Below are positions 54,440 to 62,606 of a stretch of 64,000 nt of DNA, one piece after another. Made by a program: the position numbers and the translations under genes. How positions within the stretch are numbered: the first letter of the stretch is position 1; each line of letters begins with the position of its first letter. The stretch spans positions 62,001 through 126,000 of the forward strand of contig NZ_JANHDM010000012.1 in NCBI RefSeq assembly GCF_024494685.1, given 5' to 3'. The notes beneath the pieces are model-generated. The model was not told the DNA's origin. It made no database searches and saw nothing but the letters and a program-made list of their open reading frames with translations. Source of the DNA: Halorubrum rubrum. GTDB taxonomy: Archaea > Halobacteriota > Halobacteria > Halobacteriales > Haloferacaceae.

Positions 54440-55621
54440 ATGGCCGAATTCGAGCGACTGGTATTGACAGGCACGCCACGCGAACGCGGGATCGAACACG
54501 GCGAGCGGTTCGCCGAGGAAGTCGCGACCAACGTCGAGACGTACCGCGAGCGGTTCGCCCACGAGGGCGTCGACGTCGACGCGATGCGCGAGCACGCCGC
54601 CGAGTACGTCGAGTACATCGAACGCGAGAGCCCCGACTACGCCGCCGAGATGCGCGGCGTCGCCGAGGGGAGCGGCGTTCCGCTCGCCGACGTGACGATG
54701 CTCAACGTCCGGTGGGAGGTCATCTATCCGGCGTGGAAGGCGCGGACGGAGGAGGCCAACGAGCGGGCCGACGACGGGTCGTCCGCGTCCGGGAACGCGA
54801 GCGGTTCCGGACGGGCGAGCGATCCCGATCCCCCGATCGACGGCTGTACCAGCTTCGGGGTGATGCCGTCGGCGACCGCCGACGGGACGACGTACGTGGG
54901 ACAGAACTGGGACTGGCTCGCGCCGATCGCGGACACCCTCTTCCTGATGGAGCTGCGCCGCGAGGACGCGCCGGACGCCCTGACGATGACGGAGGCGGGC
55001 ATCGTCGGCGGGAAGATCGGCGTGAACGAACACGGCATCGGGATCGCGGTCAACGGCCTGATATCCGGCGACGACGGGGGAGACGGGCTTCGCAAACCCT
55101 ACCACGTCCGATTCCGCGAGGTGCTCGACGCCGAGCGCTACGACGACGCGCTCCGACCGATACTCGAGACCGACCGCGTCTGTTCGGCGAACGTCCTCGT
55201 CGGCCACGCCGACGGCGAACTGATCGACCTCGAGGCCGCCCCCGAACTCGTCAACCCGATCTACCCCGAGGAGGGCGTGCTCACGCACTCGAACCACTTC
55301 GAGACCGACGCGGTCGAGAGCGTCAACGAGCGGCGCGGCCCGAGCACGCTCTACCGCGCCGAGCGTCTCCGTCGGCTGCTCGCGGAGGAGGTCGACGGCG
55401 GCGACGCGGAAAAACGGGGGATCGACTCCGGCGTCATCCGCGACGCGCTGCGGGACCACTTCGGTCGCCCCTCGAGCATCTGTAGCCACGTCGACGAGTC
55501 GCTTCCCGAGATCGAACACGGGCAGACGAACGCCAGCCTCGTCATCGACCTCCGAGAGCGGCGGATACTCGGCCAGCGTGGCCCGCCCTGTTCGGGCGAG
55601 TACCACGAGTACGCGCTCTGA
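54440..55621 (+). CDS. C45-type acyltransferase/hydrolase (isopenicillin N acyltransferase-like)
   Basis: 393-residue Ntn-hydrolase candidate. TGTPRERGIEHGERFAEEV opens the family; the putative nucleophile C136 lies in DGCTSFG after a disordered Ser/Gly insert (110-132). In this family the chain is cleaved before that Cys to free its amino group. Further segments: TYVGQNWDWLAP, LTHSNHFETDAV and GRPSSICSH. Probably hydrolyses an amide or acyl-homoserine-lactone-like substrate; unproven. Confidence 0.85.
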   Translation: MAEFERLVLTGTPRERGIEHGERFAEEVATNVETYRERFAHEGVDVDAMREHAAEYVEYIERESPDYAAEMRGVAEGSGVPLADVTMLNVRWEVIYPAWKARTEEANERADDGSSASGNASGSGRASDPDPPIDGCTSFGVMPSATADGTTYVGQNWDWLAPIADTLFLMELRREDAPDALTMTEAGIVGGKIGVNEHGIGIAVNGLISGDDGGDGLRKPYHVRFREVLDAERYDDALRPILETDRVCSANVLVGHADGELIDLEAAPELVNPIYPEEGVLTHSNHFETDAVESVNERRGPSTLYRAERLRRLLAEEVDGGDAEKRGIDSGVIRDALRDHFGRPSSICSHVDESLPEIEHGQTNASLVIDLRERRILGQRGPPCSGEYHEYAL

Positions 55622-55729
55622 CCCGGGTCGCGGCCGGCGGGAGCCGACCGGGACCGAGCCGCTTCCTCCCGCCGAGTTCCGGTCGGCTCGCACCCCAACA
55701 CGTATCTCCCGCCCGCGAGTGTGAGGCTC

Positions 55730-56110
55730 ATGGTCCAACACGTCTCGACGGACGCCGGCTACGACAGCGAGTTTCCCTTCTCGCAGGGCGTGATCCACGG
55801 CGACACCGTCTACACCGCCGGACAGATCCCGAAGGACCCGGAAACTCGGGAGATCGTCGGCGAGACGATCGGCGAACAGACGCACGCGACGTTCGACAAC
55901 CTCGAAGCCGTCCTCGAGGCGGCGGGAACCTCCCTCGAGAACGTCGTCAAGACCACGGCGTTCCTGACGGACATGGACGACATCGAGGAGTTCAACCGGA
56001 CGTACCGCGAGCGGATGCCCGAGCCGTACCCCGGACGGAGCACCGTCGAGGTCGCCGACCTGGCCATCGACATCACGGTAGAGATCGAGATGATCGCGGC
56101 CATCGAGTAG
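55730..56110 (+). CDS. RidA family imine deaminase-like protein
   Basis: 126 residues; complete Rid domain with PFSQGVIHGDTVYTAGQIPK, NVVKTTAFLTDMDDIEEFN and the Arg-containing GRSTVEVADL, followed by VEIEMIA. The Arg expected to bind the imine carboxylate is present, so 2-iminobutanoate/2-iminopropanoate deaminase activity is plausible. ATG 55730 with ACGTATCT about 25-31 bases upstream. Lies just before the atypical region; compare the Arg-less Rid protein at 4219. Confidence 0.92.
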   Translation: MVQHVSTDAGYDSEFPFSQGVIHGDTVYTAGQIPKDPETREIVGETIGEQTHATFDNLEAVLEAAGTSLENVVKTTAFLTDMDDIEEFNRTYRERMPEPYPGRSTVEVADLAIDITVEIEMIAAIE

Positions 56111-56149
56111 TCGGATCCGGACGGTCGGATCCGCCTCACGCGTCTCCGG

Positions 56150-56404
56150 TCACCCGGCGACGAGCCGGTATCCCGAACGGGCCAGTCGTCCGGCACCGAT
56201 CAGGGCCAGAACGGTCGCCCCGAACGCGACGCCGGAGTGAACGAGATCACTGCTCGGACGCGTCCGTGTGATGTTCGAGAGTAATCTCGTGGCGTCCGAG
56301 TCGCTCACCGCGTCAGACAACGCTTTCGAATCTTTCGGACGGTGCCACCTCGGGCGAGTGCTAACCGCCGGTCCGTTCCGACGAACCTCGCTCGATGACA
56401 ACAA
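56150..56404 (-). CDS. Hypothetical small protein with one C-terminal TM
   Basis: Up to 84 residues from a TTG at 56404; in-frame TTG or GTG starts further in would give about 50-57 residues (ALSDAVSDSDATRLLSNITR then HSGVAFGATVLALIGAGRLA). The C-terminal 25 residues form a hydrophobic helix. No family recognised, weak start evidence. It could be a small membrane protein or a remnant at the border of the atypical region. Confidence 0.35.
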   Translation of the reverse strand: MLSSSEVRRNGPAVSTRPRWHRPKDSKALSDAVSDSDATRLLSNITRTRPSSDLVHSGVAFGATVLALIGAGRLARSGYRLVAG

Positions 56405-56462
56405 ATCATGACTTTCAGTAATATTGTGTATCGTGGTGATTTTTCAGGATCATCAAAACGTT

Positions 56463-56483
56463 AATTATAGTTTTATGAAATTA
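56463..56483 (+). promoter_or_regulatory. AT-rich promoter of the Tm-1-like cassette
   Basis: About 95 bases before ATG 56497 are strikingly AT-rich. ATTATAGTTTTA (56464-56475) is 22-33 bases upstream and is the best TATA. AATTATA occurs twice (56463-56469 and again just after ATGA), which could mark regulator binding. Confidence 0.5.
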
Positions 56484-56496
56484 TACTACCCGACGT

Positions 56497-57339
56497 ATGG
56501 AGTTCACACGGCAGGAGTCGCTTGACCGACTTCAGGAAACGGTATCGAGCGGCGATCCGATCATCGGCGCAGGCGCGGGGACAGGTATCTCGGCGAAGTT
56601 CGCTGAACGAGGCGGCGTCGATCTACTGATCATCTACAACTCCGGACGCTACCGGATGAACGGTCGGGGATCGCTGGCCGGCCTCCTCCCGTACGGTGAC
56701 GCCAACGAGATCGTCGTCGAGATGGGCCACGAAGTGCTCCCGGTCGTCGAGGATACGCCCGTACTCGCCGGCGTCAACGGGACCGACCCGTTCCGACAGA
56801 TGGACGTGTTCATCGAGGACCTGAAACGGCGCGGGTTCTCGGGCGTCCAAAACTTCCCGACGGTGGGCCTCATCGACGAGGACAGCGGGTTCAGACGGAA
56901 TCTCGAGGAGACGGGGATGGGTTACGACAAGGAGGTCGACATGATCCAAGAAGCGGCCGAGCAAGGGATGCTCACCTGCCCGTACGTCTTCAGCGAGGAG
57001 CAGGCCCGCGAGATGACCGAGGCCGGAGCGGACGTGATCGTCTCGCATATGGGACTGACTACGTCCGGGGATATCGGTGCCGAGACGGCACTGGATCTCG
57101 ACGCCGCAGCCGACCGTGTCCAGGCCCATCACGACGCCGCAAAAGGAGTGAACGAGGACGTGACGGTGATCTGTCACGGTGGCCCGATCGCATGGCCCGA
57201 CGATGCTCAGTACGTGTTGGAACACACCGAGGGCGTCGTCGGATTCTTCGGCGCGTCGAGCATCGAACGCCTCCCGACCGAGGAGGCCATCGAAGCACAG
57301 GCCCGCGAGTTCAAGGAGATCGATCTCAGCCATGACTGA
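56497..57339 (+). CDS. Phosphoenolpyruvate hydrolase-like TIM-barrel protein (Tm-1 C-terminal domain homologue)
   Basis: 280 residues. GDPIIGAGAGTGISAKFAER, LLIIYNSGRYRMNGRGSLAG, VLPVVEDTPVLAGVNGTDPF and TVGLIDEDSGFRRNLEETGM are characteristic of the PEP_hydrolase (TIM-barrel, IGPS-like) family. In plants the same domain is fused behind a UPF0261 domain in Tm-1. First gene of a three-gene operon; its last eight bases overlap the cupin gene. Biochemical role in prokaryotes not established; likely catabolic. Confidence 0.9.
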   Translation: MEFTRQESLDRLQETVSSGDPIIGAGAGTGISAKFAERGGVDLLIIYNSGRYRMNGRGSLAGLLPYGDANEIVVEMGHEVLPVVEDTPVLAGVNGTDPFRQMDVFIEDLKRRGFSGVQNFPTVGLIDEDSGFRRNLEETGMGYDKEVDMIQEAAEQGMLTCPYVFSEEQAREMTEAGADVIVSHMGLTTSGDIGAETALDLDAAADRVQAHHDAAKGVNEDVTVICHGGPIAWPDDAQYVLEHTEGVVGFFGASSIERLPTEEAIEAQAREFKEIDLSHD

Positions 57340-57763
57340 CCACGAATACTTCGTCACTCCTGACGACGTCGAAAGTCAACTATTCGATTGGGGCGTCCTG
57401 AAGTGGCTGAGCACGCCGGACGTGACGGGCGGTGAGCGCTTCAGTGCTGGCGTCGTCGAACTCGAACCGGGAAAGGGCCACGACCGCCACACCCACCCTG
57501 ACAGCGATGAGATCCTCTTCGTCATCCGGGGGAGCGGTGAGCAGGAAGTCGCCGATCAGACACGCGATATCTCGGCCGGCGAGATGGTATTCGTTCCTGA
57601 GGGCGTCGAACACGGAACCGTCAACACCGGCTGGGAACCGTTGTTGCTGCTGGCGGTCTACGCACCACCGGGTCCCGAGGAGGTACTCCGGGAGCTTCCG
57701 GAGTGTGAGATCGTCCCGCCGGGCGAACTCCCGACACCCGAGAACGTGGAGGAGCGAGTATGA
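57332..57763 (+). CDS. Cupin domain protein of the Tm-1-like cassette
   Basis: 143 residues, single cupin barrel. Motif 1 RHTHPDSDEILFVIRGSGE gives His-x-His and Glu ligands; motif 2 VPEGVEHGTVN gives the last His, so metal binding should be intact. Probably a small-molecule isomerase, dioxygenase or sensor acting on the cassette's substrate. Overlaps the preceding gene by eight and the following gene by four bases. Confidence 0.9.
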   Translation: MTDHEYFVTPDDVESQLFDWGVLKWLSTPDVTGGERFSAGVVELEPGKGHDRHTHPDSDEILFVIRGSGEQEVADQTRDISAGEMVFVPEGVEHGTVNTGWEPLLLLAVYAPPGPEEVLRELPECEIVPPGELPTPENVEERV

Positions 57764-58986
57764 CCGTCACGATCGTTGGGACGCTCGATACGAAAGGCGA
57801 AGAGATAGCCTTCGCCCGAGACGTCCTCCGCGCACAAGGTGTCGACGTACACGTCGTCGATACGGGCGTGATGGGCGACCCGGAGATCGACCCGGACACC
57901 GCCGCGAGTGCGGTCGCCGAGGCGGGCGGAACCACGCTGGAGCACCTCCGGGACGACGCCGAGCGCGGCGAGGCGATCGAGGCGATGGGTAAGGGCGCGG
58001 CGGCGATCGTCCGGCAGCTACACGATTCTGGCGACCTCGACGGTGTGCTCGGTCTCGGCGGCTCGGGTAACACCTCGATCGCGACGACGGCGATGCGTGC
58101 GCTGCCGGTTGGCGTCCCGAAGGTGATGGTCTCGACGATGGCCTCCGGCGACACCGAACCGTACGTCGGCGCCACCGACATACTGATGTTGTACTCGGTG
58201 GCCGACATCGAAGGGCTCAATCAACTCTCCCGGAAGGTGATCGCCAATGCGGCCCTCGCGATGGTCGGGATGGTCACGAACCAGCCGGACATCGAGGTCG
58301 AAGACCGACCCACGATCGGGATCACGATGTTCGGCGTCACCACACCGTGCGTCCAGACGGCCAGGGAGTTTCTCGAGGAACGAGGCTACGAAACGATCAT
58401 CTTCCATGCGACCGGAACCGGGGGGAAGGCGATGGAAGCCCTCGTGAGACAGGGCGTCATCGACGGCGTCCTGGACGCGACAACCACGGAGTGGGCCGAC
58501 GAGCTCGTGGGTGGTGTGCTTACTGCTGGCCCCGACAGGCTGGACGCCGCCGCGGAGACGGGCACGCCACAGGTCGTCTCGACGGGCGCGCTTGACATGG
58601 TCAATTTCGGGCCGCGAGACTCCGTGCCCGAGGAGTTCGAGGGGCGACGCTTCCATATCCACAACCCACAGGTAACGCTGATGCGGACGACGGCCGAGGA
58701 GAACGCCGAGCTGGGAGAGATACTCGCGGGGAAGCTCTCGGCAGCGAAAGGGCCGACTGCGCTCTACCTGCCACTCGGGGGCGTTTCGATGCTCGACGTC
58801 GAAGGGGAGGACTTCCACGATCCCGACGCCGACACGGCCCTGTTCGAGGCACTCAAAACGCACCTGGCTGACTCAGTCGAATTGGTCGAGATGGAGACCG
58901 ACATCAACGACGAGGCGTTCGCGCGGGCATTGGCCGAACAGCTCGATGCGTACATGCGGGAGGCAGGTCTCGCGCCAGACGAGTGA
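57760..58986 (+). CDS. UPF0261 / Tm-1-like ATP-binding domain protein
   Basis: 408 residues: VTIVGTLDTKGEEIAFARDV, VLGLGGSGNTSIATTAMRAL and STMASGDTEPYVGATDI form the nucleotide-binding half, followed by the second Rossmann-like half (GITMFGVTTPCVQTAREFLE, FHATGTGGKAMEALV). Homologous to the N-terminal domain of tomato Tm-1. ATGA overlap with the cupin. A strong hairpin terminator follows 5 bases after the stop. Confidence 0.92.
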   Translation: MTVTIVGTLDTKGEEIAFARDVLRAQGVDVHVVDTGVMGDPEIDPDTAASAVAEAGGTTLEHLRDDAERGEAIEAMGKGAAAIVRQLHDSGDLDGVLGLGGSGNTSIATTAMRALPVGVPKVMVSTMASGDTEPYVGATDILMLYSVADIEGLNQLSRKVIANAALAMVGMVTNQPDIEVEDRPTIGITMFGVTTPCVQTAREFLEERGYETIIFHATGTGGKAMEALVRQGVIDGVLDATTTEWADELVGGVLTAGPDRLDAAAETGTPQVVSTGALDMVNFGPRDSVPEEFEGRRFHIHNPQVTLMRTTAEENAELGEILAGKLSAAKGPTALYLPLGGVSMLDVEGEDFHDPDADTALFEALKTHLADSVELVEMETDINDEAFARALAEQLDAYMREAGLAPDE

Positions 58987-59330
58987 CCCGGACTGCTGGA
59001 AGGCCAGCAGTCCACGTTTTCCGTGCCCCGTCGAACAGCGATCTAATCGGCGGCCAGCAGACGAGACGGGAGGCGGAGACGCTACAGTCCGCTTGAAGGC
59101 TCGGATCCGTCGGCGTATACGACCAGCGCTGATCGAGCCGCCCTCGCTCGATCAGTCGCACTCTTGGAGCCTCTGAAGCTTCGTCCGGCGGGCTCGGTCG
59201 CTGATCGGCGTCAGTTCGCGTCCGGCGTACAGTTCTTCACTTCGGGTTGTCGTTCGGTTATCCAAAATCGGGTTCCGATGGAGCAGATCCCTCGAGACGA
59301 TCGGATGACTTCGACGCTGTAGCCAGTCGC
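58987..59330. other. Intergenic stretch, terminator and inverted repeat, no gene
   Basis: 344 bases between UPF0261 and the EamA fragment. Besides the terminator it holds TGATCGAGC (59130-59138) / GCTCGATCA (59146-59154), a perfect 9-base inverted repeat with 7-base loop. No frame looks coding. Confidence 0.5.
58992..59020 (+). terminator. Hairpin terminator of the Tm-1-like operon
   Basis: ACTGCTGG / AAGG loop / CCAGCAGT, perfect 8-base stem (58992-58999, 59004-59011), then a T4 tract (59017-59020). Bacterial-looking intrinsic terminator, unusual for an archaeal gene. Confidence 0.65.
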
Positions 59331-59705
59331 TCACACCGTCTCTTCGCGCTGAATGAGGAGCACGCCAGCTACGACGAGCGTGCCGCCGACGACCGTGACG
59401 ACTGAAACGGGCTCTCCCAACACCAACGCCTCCAAACCGACGGTCACGCCCGGTTCGGCGGTACTGATGACGCTCGCTCGACTCGCACCGATCTTTGCGA
59501 TGCCAGCGAAGAACGTGAGTACGGGGACGACGGTCGCCAGAACCGCGATCCCACCGATCGCTCCCCATCCCCGTGGAGTGGCCGGCATCGTCAACGACCC
59601 CGTTCCGGCACCGAACACGAGGAAACTGAGGGCGGCCGCCGGCAACACGAAGGCCGTCAGCGTCTCTGCGGGTACCGTCGTGAGCGCGCGCTGGCTGACG
59701 AGAAT
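59331..59705 (-). pseudogene. EamA (DMT) transporter, C-terminal domain only, N-terminal half lost
   Basis: 124 residues survive (ILVSQRALTTVPAETLTAFV onward to VVAGVLLIQREETV), equal to most of the second EamA repeat of a drug/metabolite transporter normally about 300 residues long. GLEALVLGEPVSVVTVVGG is the typical penultimate helix pair. The coding frame meets the right end of an IS200/IS605-type remnant at 59706-59716, so insertion followed by deletion removed the first half. No start is available; presumably not expressed. Confidence 0.8.
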
Positions 59706-59715
59706 GTGACTTCCT

Positions 59716-59765
59716 CCCCACCCTACTCGCTCGCCGCGTTCGCGGCCCGCTCCTTGAGGGTGGGG
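59716..59765. repeat. Right-end hairpin of the IS200/IS605-type remnant
   Basis: CCCCACCCT (59716-59724) pairs with AGGGTGGGG (59757-59765); inside are further palindromic GC pieces. The tnpB stop codon lies in the left arm, as expected for the right end of IS605-group elements where the 3-prime part of tnpB doubles as guide (omega/re) RNA scaffold. Confidence 0.7.
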
Positions 59766-60031
59766 CTTCCTGTTTCCACGACGCGCTTTGCAGGAACCGA
59801 ATGGGTCCCCGTAGGGAGCGCAGTCTCCGCAGGCGTTGATTCGGGACAGCCCGTCCCTACTTGCTTCAGACCGCGTACCAAGATGTTGTACGCCGCGTTC
59901 CAGTCCCGGTCGGGAGTGTATCGGGTGTATGAACGGGCGATGACGGCGCTGTATCCCCTCCCTACTCGCTCCCTCCGGTCGCTCGTTGAGGGAGGGGCCT
60001 TAGCGCCTATCTTCAGGTAATCGTGACTCGT
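59723..60031 (-). pseudogene. TnpB (IS200/IS605, IS1341-type) C-terminal remnant
   Basis: An open frame of 103 codons ending TAG at 59725-59723. YTPDRDWNAAYNILVRGLK matches the RuvC-III motif of TnpB (DxNAAxNI, catalytic Asp), followed by the haloarchaeal tail VGTGCPESTPAET...SPTLKERAANA. The zinc ribbon that should precede it is missing; in its place is sequence (APPSTSDRRERVGRGYS) encoded by a second hairpin, then a stop. Thus the nuclease is inactive. Domesticated or decayed end of a mobile element. Confidence 0.75.
59955..59997. repeat. Second hairpin, same family as the IS right end
   Basis: CCCCTCCCT (59955-59963) / AGGGAGGGG (59989-59997). It shares the layout CCCC-N-CCCTACTCGCTC ... 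TTGAGGG-N-GGGG with the hairpin at 59716-59765, so both belong to one repeat family. Probably a second element end or a REP/MITE-like derivative inserted into the tnpB remnant. Confidence 0.65.
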
Positions 60032-60130
60032 TTAGCATCCGATCGATCTCACAGACTCACCCATAGAGGCTGCTCGGGGTCACCGATCTGGAAACAGACC
60101 TCTCAACGGTCGCAAAAATGTACTCGATGC

Positions 60131-62080
60131 TCAGAGTTCTGTCGCCGTCTCAAAGGCCTCCCAGACAGCTTCGTCGAGCGAACGGGGTGCCCAGCAATCG
60201 CCGACTCGGTGGATCGACACGTCAGTACCTGAGAGGGCGCGGTACTGCTCGTAGTCGGCATTACCACCGTGGGCGAAGACGACGGTGTCAACGCTGTCGC
60301 GGCGTTCACGATCGTCGTTGAATACGTTCTGGAGAACGATTTCGTCAGCCTCGACAGCGTCGACGCGATGGTGCGGCGTCAGTATGACGCCCTCGGAGTA
60401 GAGATCACCAAGAAGTGTATTTTGGATGTACTGCTGGACTGATTCACCCGGCGTGTACGCCGCTGTGACGATCTCGACATCGGCACCGGCGTTGATAGCT
60501 TCGGAGGCGACATCAAGGGCAGCCTCGTTCCCATCCCAGTCAGCGACGAGAACCTCGTCTCCGAAGGGATCGTCGGCACGGAGTGCTTCAATCGCGGTAC
60601 ACGATGACACCGACCCAGCGACGGGAATGTCTGGTCTGCGCCCGGTTGCACCCGTCGCGAGGACAAGTTCGTCGGGATCGTAGGCGGCGACGTCGTCCGG
60701 ATCAAATTGCGTATCGAGTTCAACAGTCACGTCGTGGTCGTCAAGACGTGATGTGAGGGTGGCCAGCCAGTCTTGGTAACGTCCGCGGTGGTCAAGGTCG
60801 GCATAGGCGGTCACCTGTCCGCCGAGGTCGCTGGTGGCTTCGAGAAGAGTAACGTCGTGACCTCGTTCGGCTGCTGTCGTTGCTGTGACGAGTCCAGCTG
60901 GACCGCCACCGACGACGAGGATTGACTTCGGTGTCGTCACCGAATCGAGGTCACTGTATTCTGCTTCGCGACCAGTGACCGGGTTGATAGTACAGCGAAT
61001 CGGCAACCCCTCTTGGTACCGACCAATACAGCCTTGATTACAGGCGACGCATGGAATCACGTCATCCCACTCCCCGGCTTTCGTCTTCGCCGGAAGTTCA
61101 GGATCGGCGATAAGCGCCCGAGTCATCCCGACCACGTCGGCACCCGTCTCGGTAAGCATGCGTATCGCCTTCTCCGGCGTATTGATACGTGAAGTGACGA
61201 TCGTCTCACCATCGACAGTCTGATCGATGACCGTGGCGGGTGACTGCGTGACCGTTTCTGATTCGGTGGCAGGTGGGACGATATAACTACAGCCTTCCTG
61301 CGTACTGGAGCTGCCGACCACGATACTCCAATAATCAAGCGTCGCCACGTCGTCGATATGTTCGATGATCGGGAGCGTCTCCTCGAATGAGAGGCCCTGT
61401 TCAGAGCGTTCTTCAGCACTTATCCGGATCCCAACCACGAAGTCATCGCCCGTATGTTGGCGAATACGATCGGCAATCGCTACAGTGAATCGACATCGGT
61501 TCTCGAGCGTGCCACCAAACTCGTCATCTCGATTGTTGACATTCGGGCTCCAGAATTGCGCCGGCAGATAGCTGTGCGAGCCGACGATCTCAACACCATC
61601 GAGGCCAGCTTGCTCCATCCGTACTGCTGCGTCGGCGAAGGCGTCGATCATCTCGTACACTTCTGCCGTCTCCATCGGCCGTGGAATGACGTTCAGTCGA
61701 TCGGTGGGTTCATCAGAGGCCGAAAGCGCGGGCGGGGCGTACTCACCGGCGTAGCGCTCACGTCCGCCATGAAAGAGTTGCGCCAGAAGACGAGTACCGG
61801 CCATGTGCATCGCCTCGGCAAATGGTTCGTACGTCTCCACGATGTCGTCGGTGCTGGCGTCGATTGTATGGTCGGTCAACAGACCACTTTCGTGGACGGC
61901 GTGGGCTTCAAGAACCACTAGCCCCGCCCCGCCGCGCGCTCGTTCAAGGTGGTATTCGAAGAACGCATCGGTTGGGAGATACTCATCGACAAGCGTCGTT
62001 TGGTGGCCCGAACTCATGATTCGATTTGGTAGTTGGATCGATCCTAACCGTGTTGGGTCAAAGAGTGGCGCATACTCCAT
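60131..62080 (-). CDS. NADH:flavin oxidoreductase, OYE/2,4-dienoyl-CoA reductase family with Fe-S cluster
   Basis: 649 residues. N-terminal old-yellow-enzyme FMN barrel (1-330; GSHSYLPAQFWSPNVNNRDD, DDEFGGTLENRCRF), a [4Fe-4S] motif C344, C347, C351, C363 (CVACNQGC then RCTINP), and a C-terminal FAD/NAD Rossmann domain (GGGPAG 391-396). Same layout as trimethylamine dehydrogenase and FadH. Reduces an unsaturated or oxidises an amine substrate, unknown. Codon use is less GC-rich than the core genes. Isolated between remnants. Confidence 0.93.
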   Translation of the reverse strand: MEYAPLFDPTRLGSIQLPNRIMSSGHQTTLVDEYLPTDAFFEYHLERARGGAGLVVLEAHAVHESGLLTDHTIDASTDDIVETYEPFAEAMHMAGTRLLAQLFHGGRERYAGEYAPPALSASDEPTDRLNVIPRPMETAEVYEMIDAFADAAVRMEQAGLDGVEIVGSHSYLPAQFWSPNVNNRDDEFGGTLENRCRFTVAIADRIRQHTGDDFVVGIRISAEERSEQGLSFEETLPIIEHIDDVATLDYWSIVVGSSSTQEGCSYIVPPATESETVTQSPATVIDQTVDGETIVTSRINTPEKAIRMLTETGADVVGMTRALIADPELPAKTKAGEWDDVIPCVACNQGCIGRYQEGLPIRCTINPVTGREAEYSDLDSVTTPKSILVVGGGPAGLVTATTAAERGHDVTLLEATSDLGGQVTAYADLDHRGRYQDWLATLTSRLDDHDVTVELDTQFDPDDVAAYDPDELVLATGATGRRPDIPVAGSVSSCTAIEALRADDPFGDEVLVADWDGNEAALDVASEAINAGADVEIVTAAYTPGESVQQYIQNTLLGDLYSEGVILTPHHRVDAVEADEIVLQNVFNDDRERRDSVDTVVFAHGGNADYEQYRALSGTDVSIHRVGDCWAPRSLDEAVWEAFETATEL

Positions 62081-62351
62081 ATGTCTTCAAAATCCGTTAT
62101 GGATTTTAAATTTCTGATAGATATTTGCTCGTGTTGACAGTCATACCAGACACTCAAGCAGCTGTCTCGAGATGAACGGACAAGCCACGGCCGCTAGCGA
62201 ACTATCGTGGGACAAATCGCTCTGTTGATCACTGCCGAGCAAGTGGCTTCTTGCCAATTCGTCCTGATCGACTGAAAGACTAGCTGTCTGCGCAGTGGAT
62301 CAAGTTCTTCTTAACCAACAAACCGACCAAAATATCTCAGGAGTTGGTTAA
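62081..62351. other. AT-richer intergenic stretch, no intact gene
   Basis: Contains the promoter area of the oxidoreductase and, near 62292-62352, one open frame reading QWIKFFLTNKPTKISQELVN that could be a scrap of a coding region but has no identity I can name. All other frames are broken. Confidence 0.4.
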
Positions 62352-62606
62352 CAACCTATTGGCCACCATACTCGACGCAACCACTACCCGTTTTGGTATG
62401 ATGATTACGAGGGGCCCTATCGCGTCTTCTTCGGCCACACTGTTCATGACCACCCGGTGGAGCGAGAACATGCCGTCGGCCTCGATACCGGCTGCGTCTA
62501 CGGTGGAACGCTCATCGCGTACGACTACCGGAACGACGAATTCCTCACCGTAGAGGCGAAGACACATCAAGAACGCGCCAACTCGAAAATTGTCGATCCG
62601 GCCTGA
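62352..62606 (+). pseudogene. Metallophosphoesterase (calcineurin-like) C-terminal fragment
   Basis: 84 codons open from a stop at 62349 to TGA 62604-62606. NHYPFWYDDYEGPYRVFFGH, TVHDHPVEREHAVGLDTGCV and YGGTLIAYDY are the C-terminal metal-binding part of ApaH/PrpE/serine-threonine phosphatase-like enzymes: the GHT(V)H motif and GLDTGCVYGG are diagnostic. The N-terminal two thirds with the other metal ligands is absent and no start is present. A dead fragment. Confidence 0.75.

Noticed and set aside
59130-59154. 9-base inverted repeat as terminator of the EamA fragment
   Set aside because: About 180 bases past the stop and without a T tract on that strand; kept only as an inverted repeat of unknown role.
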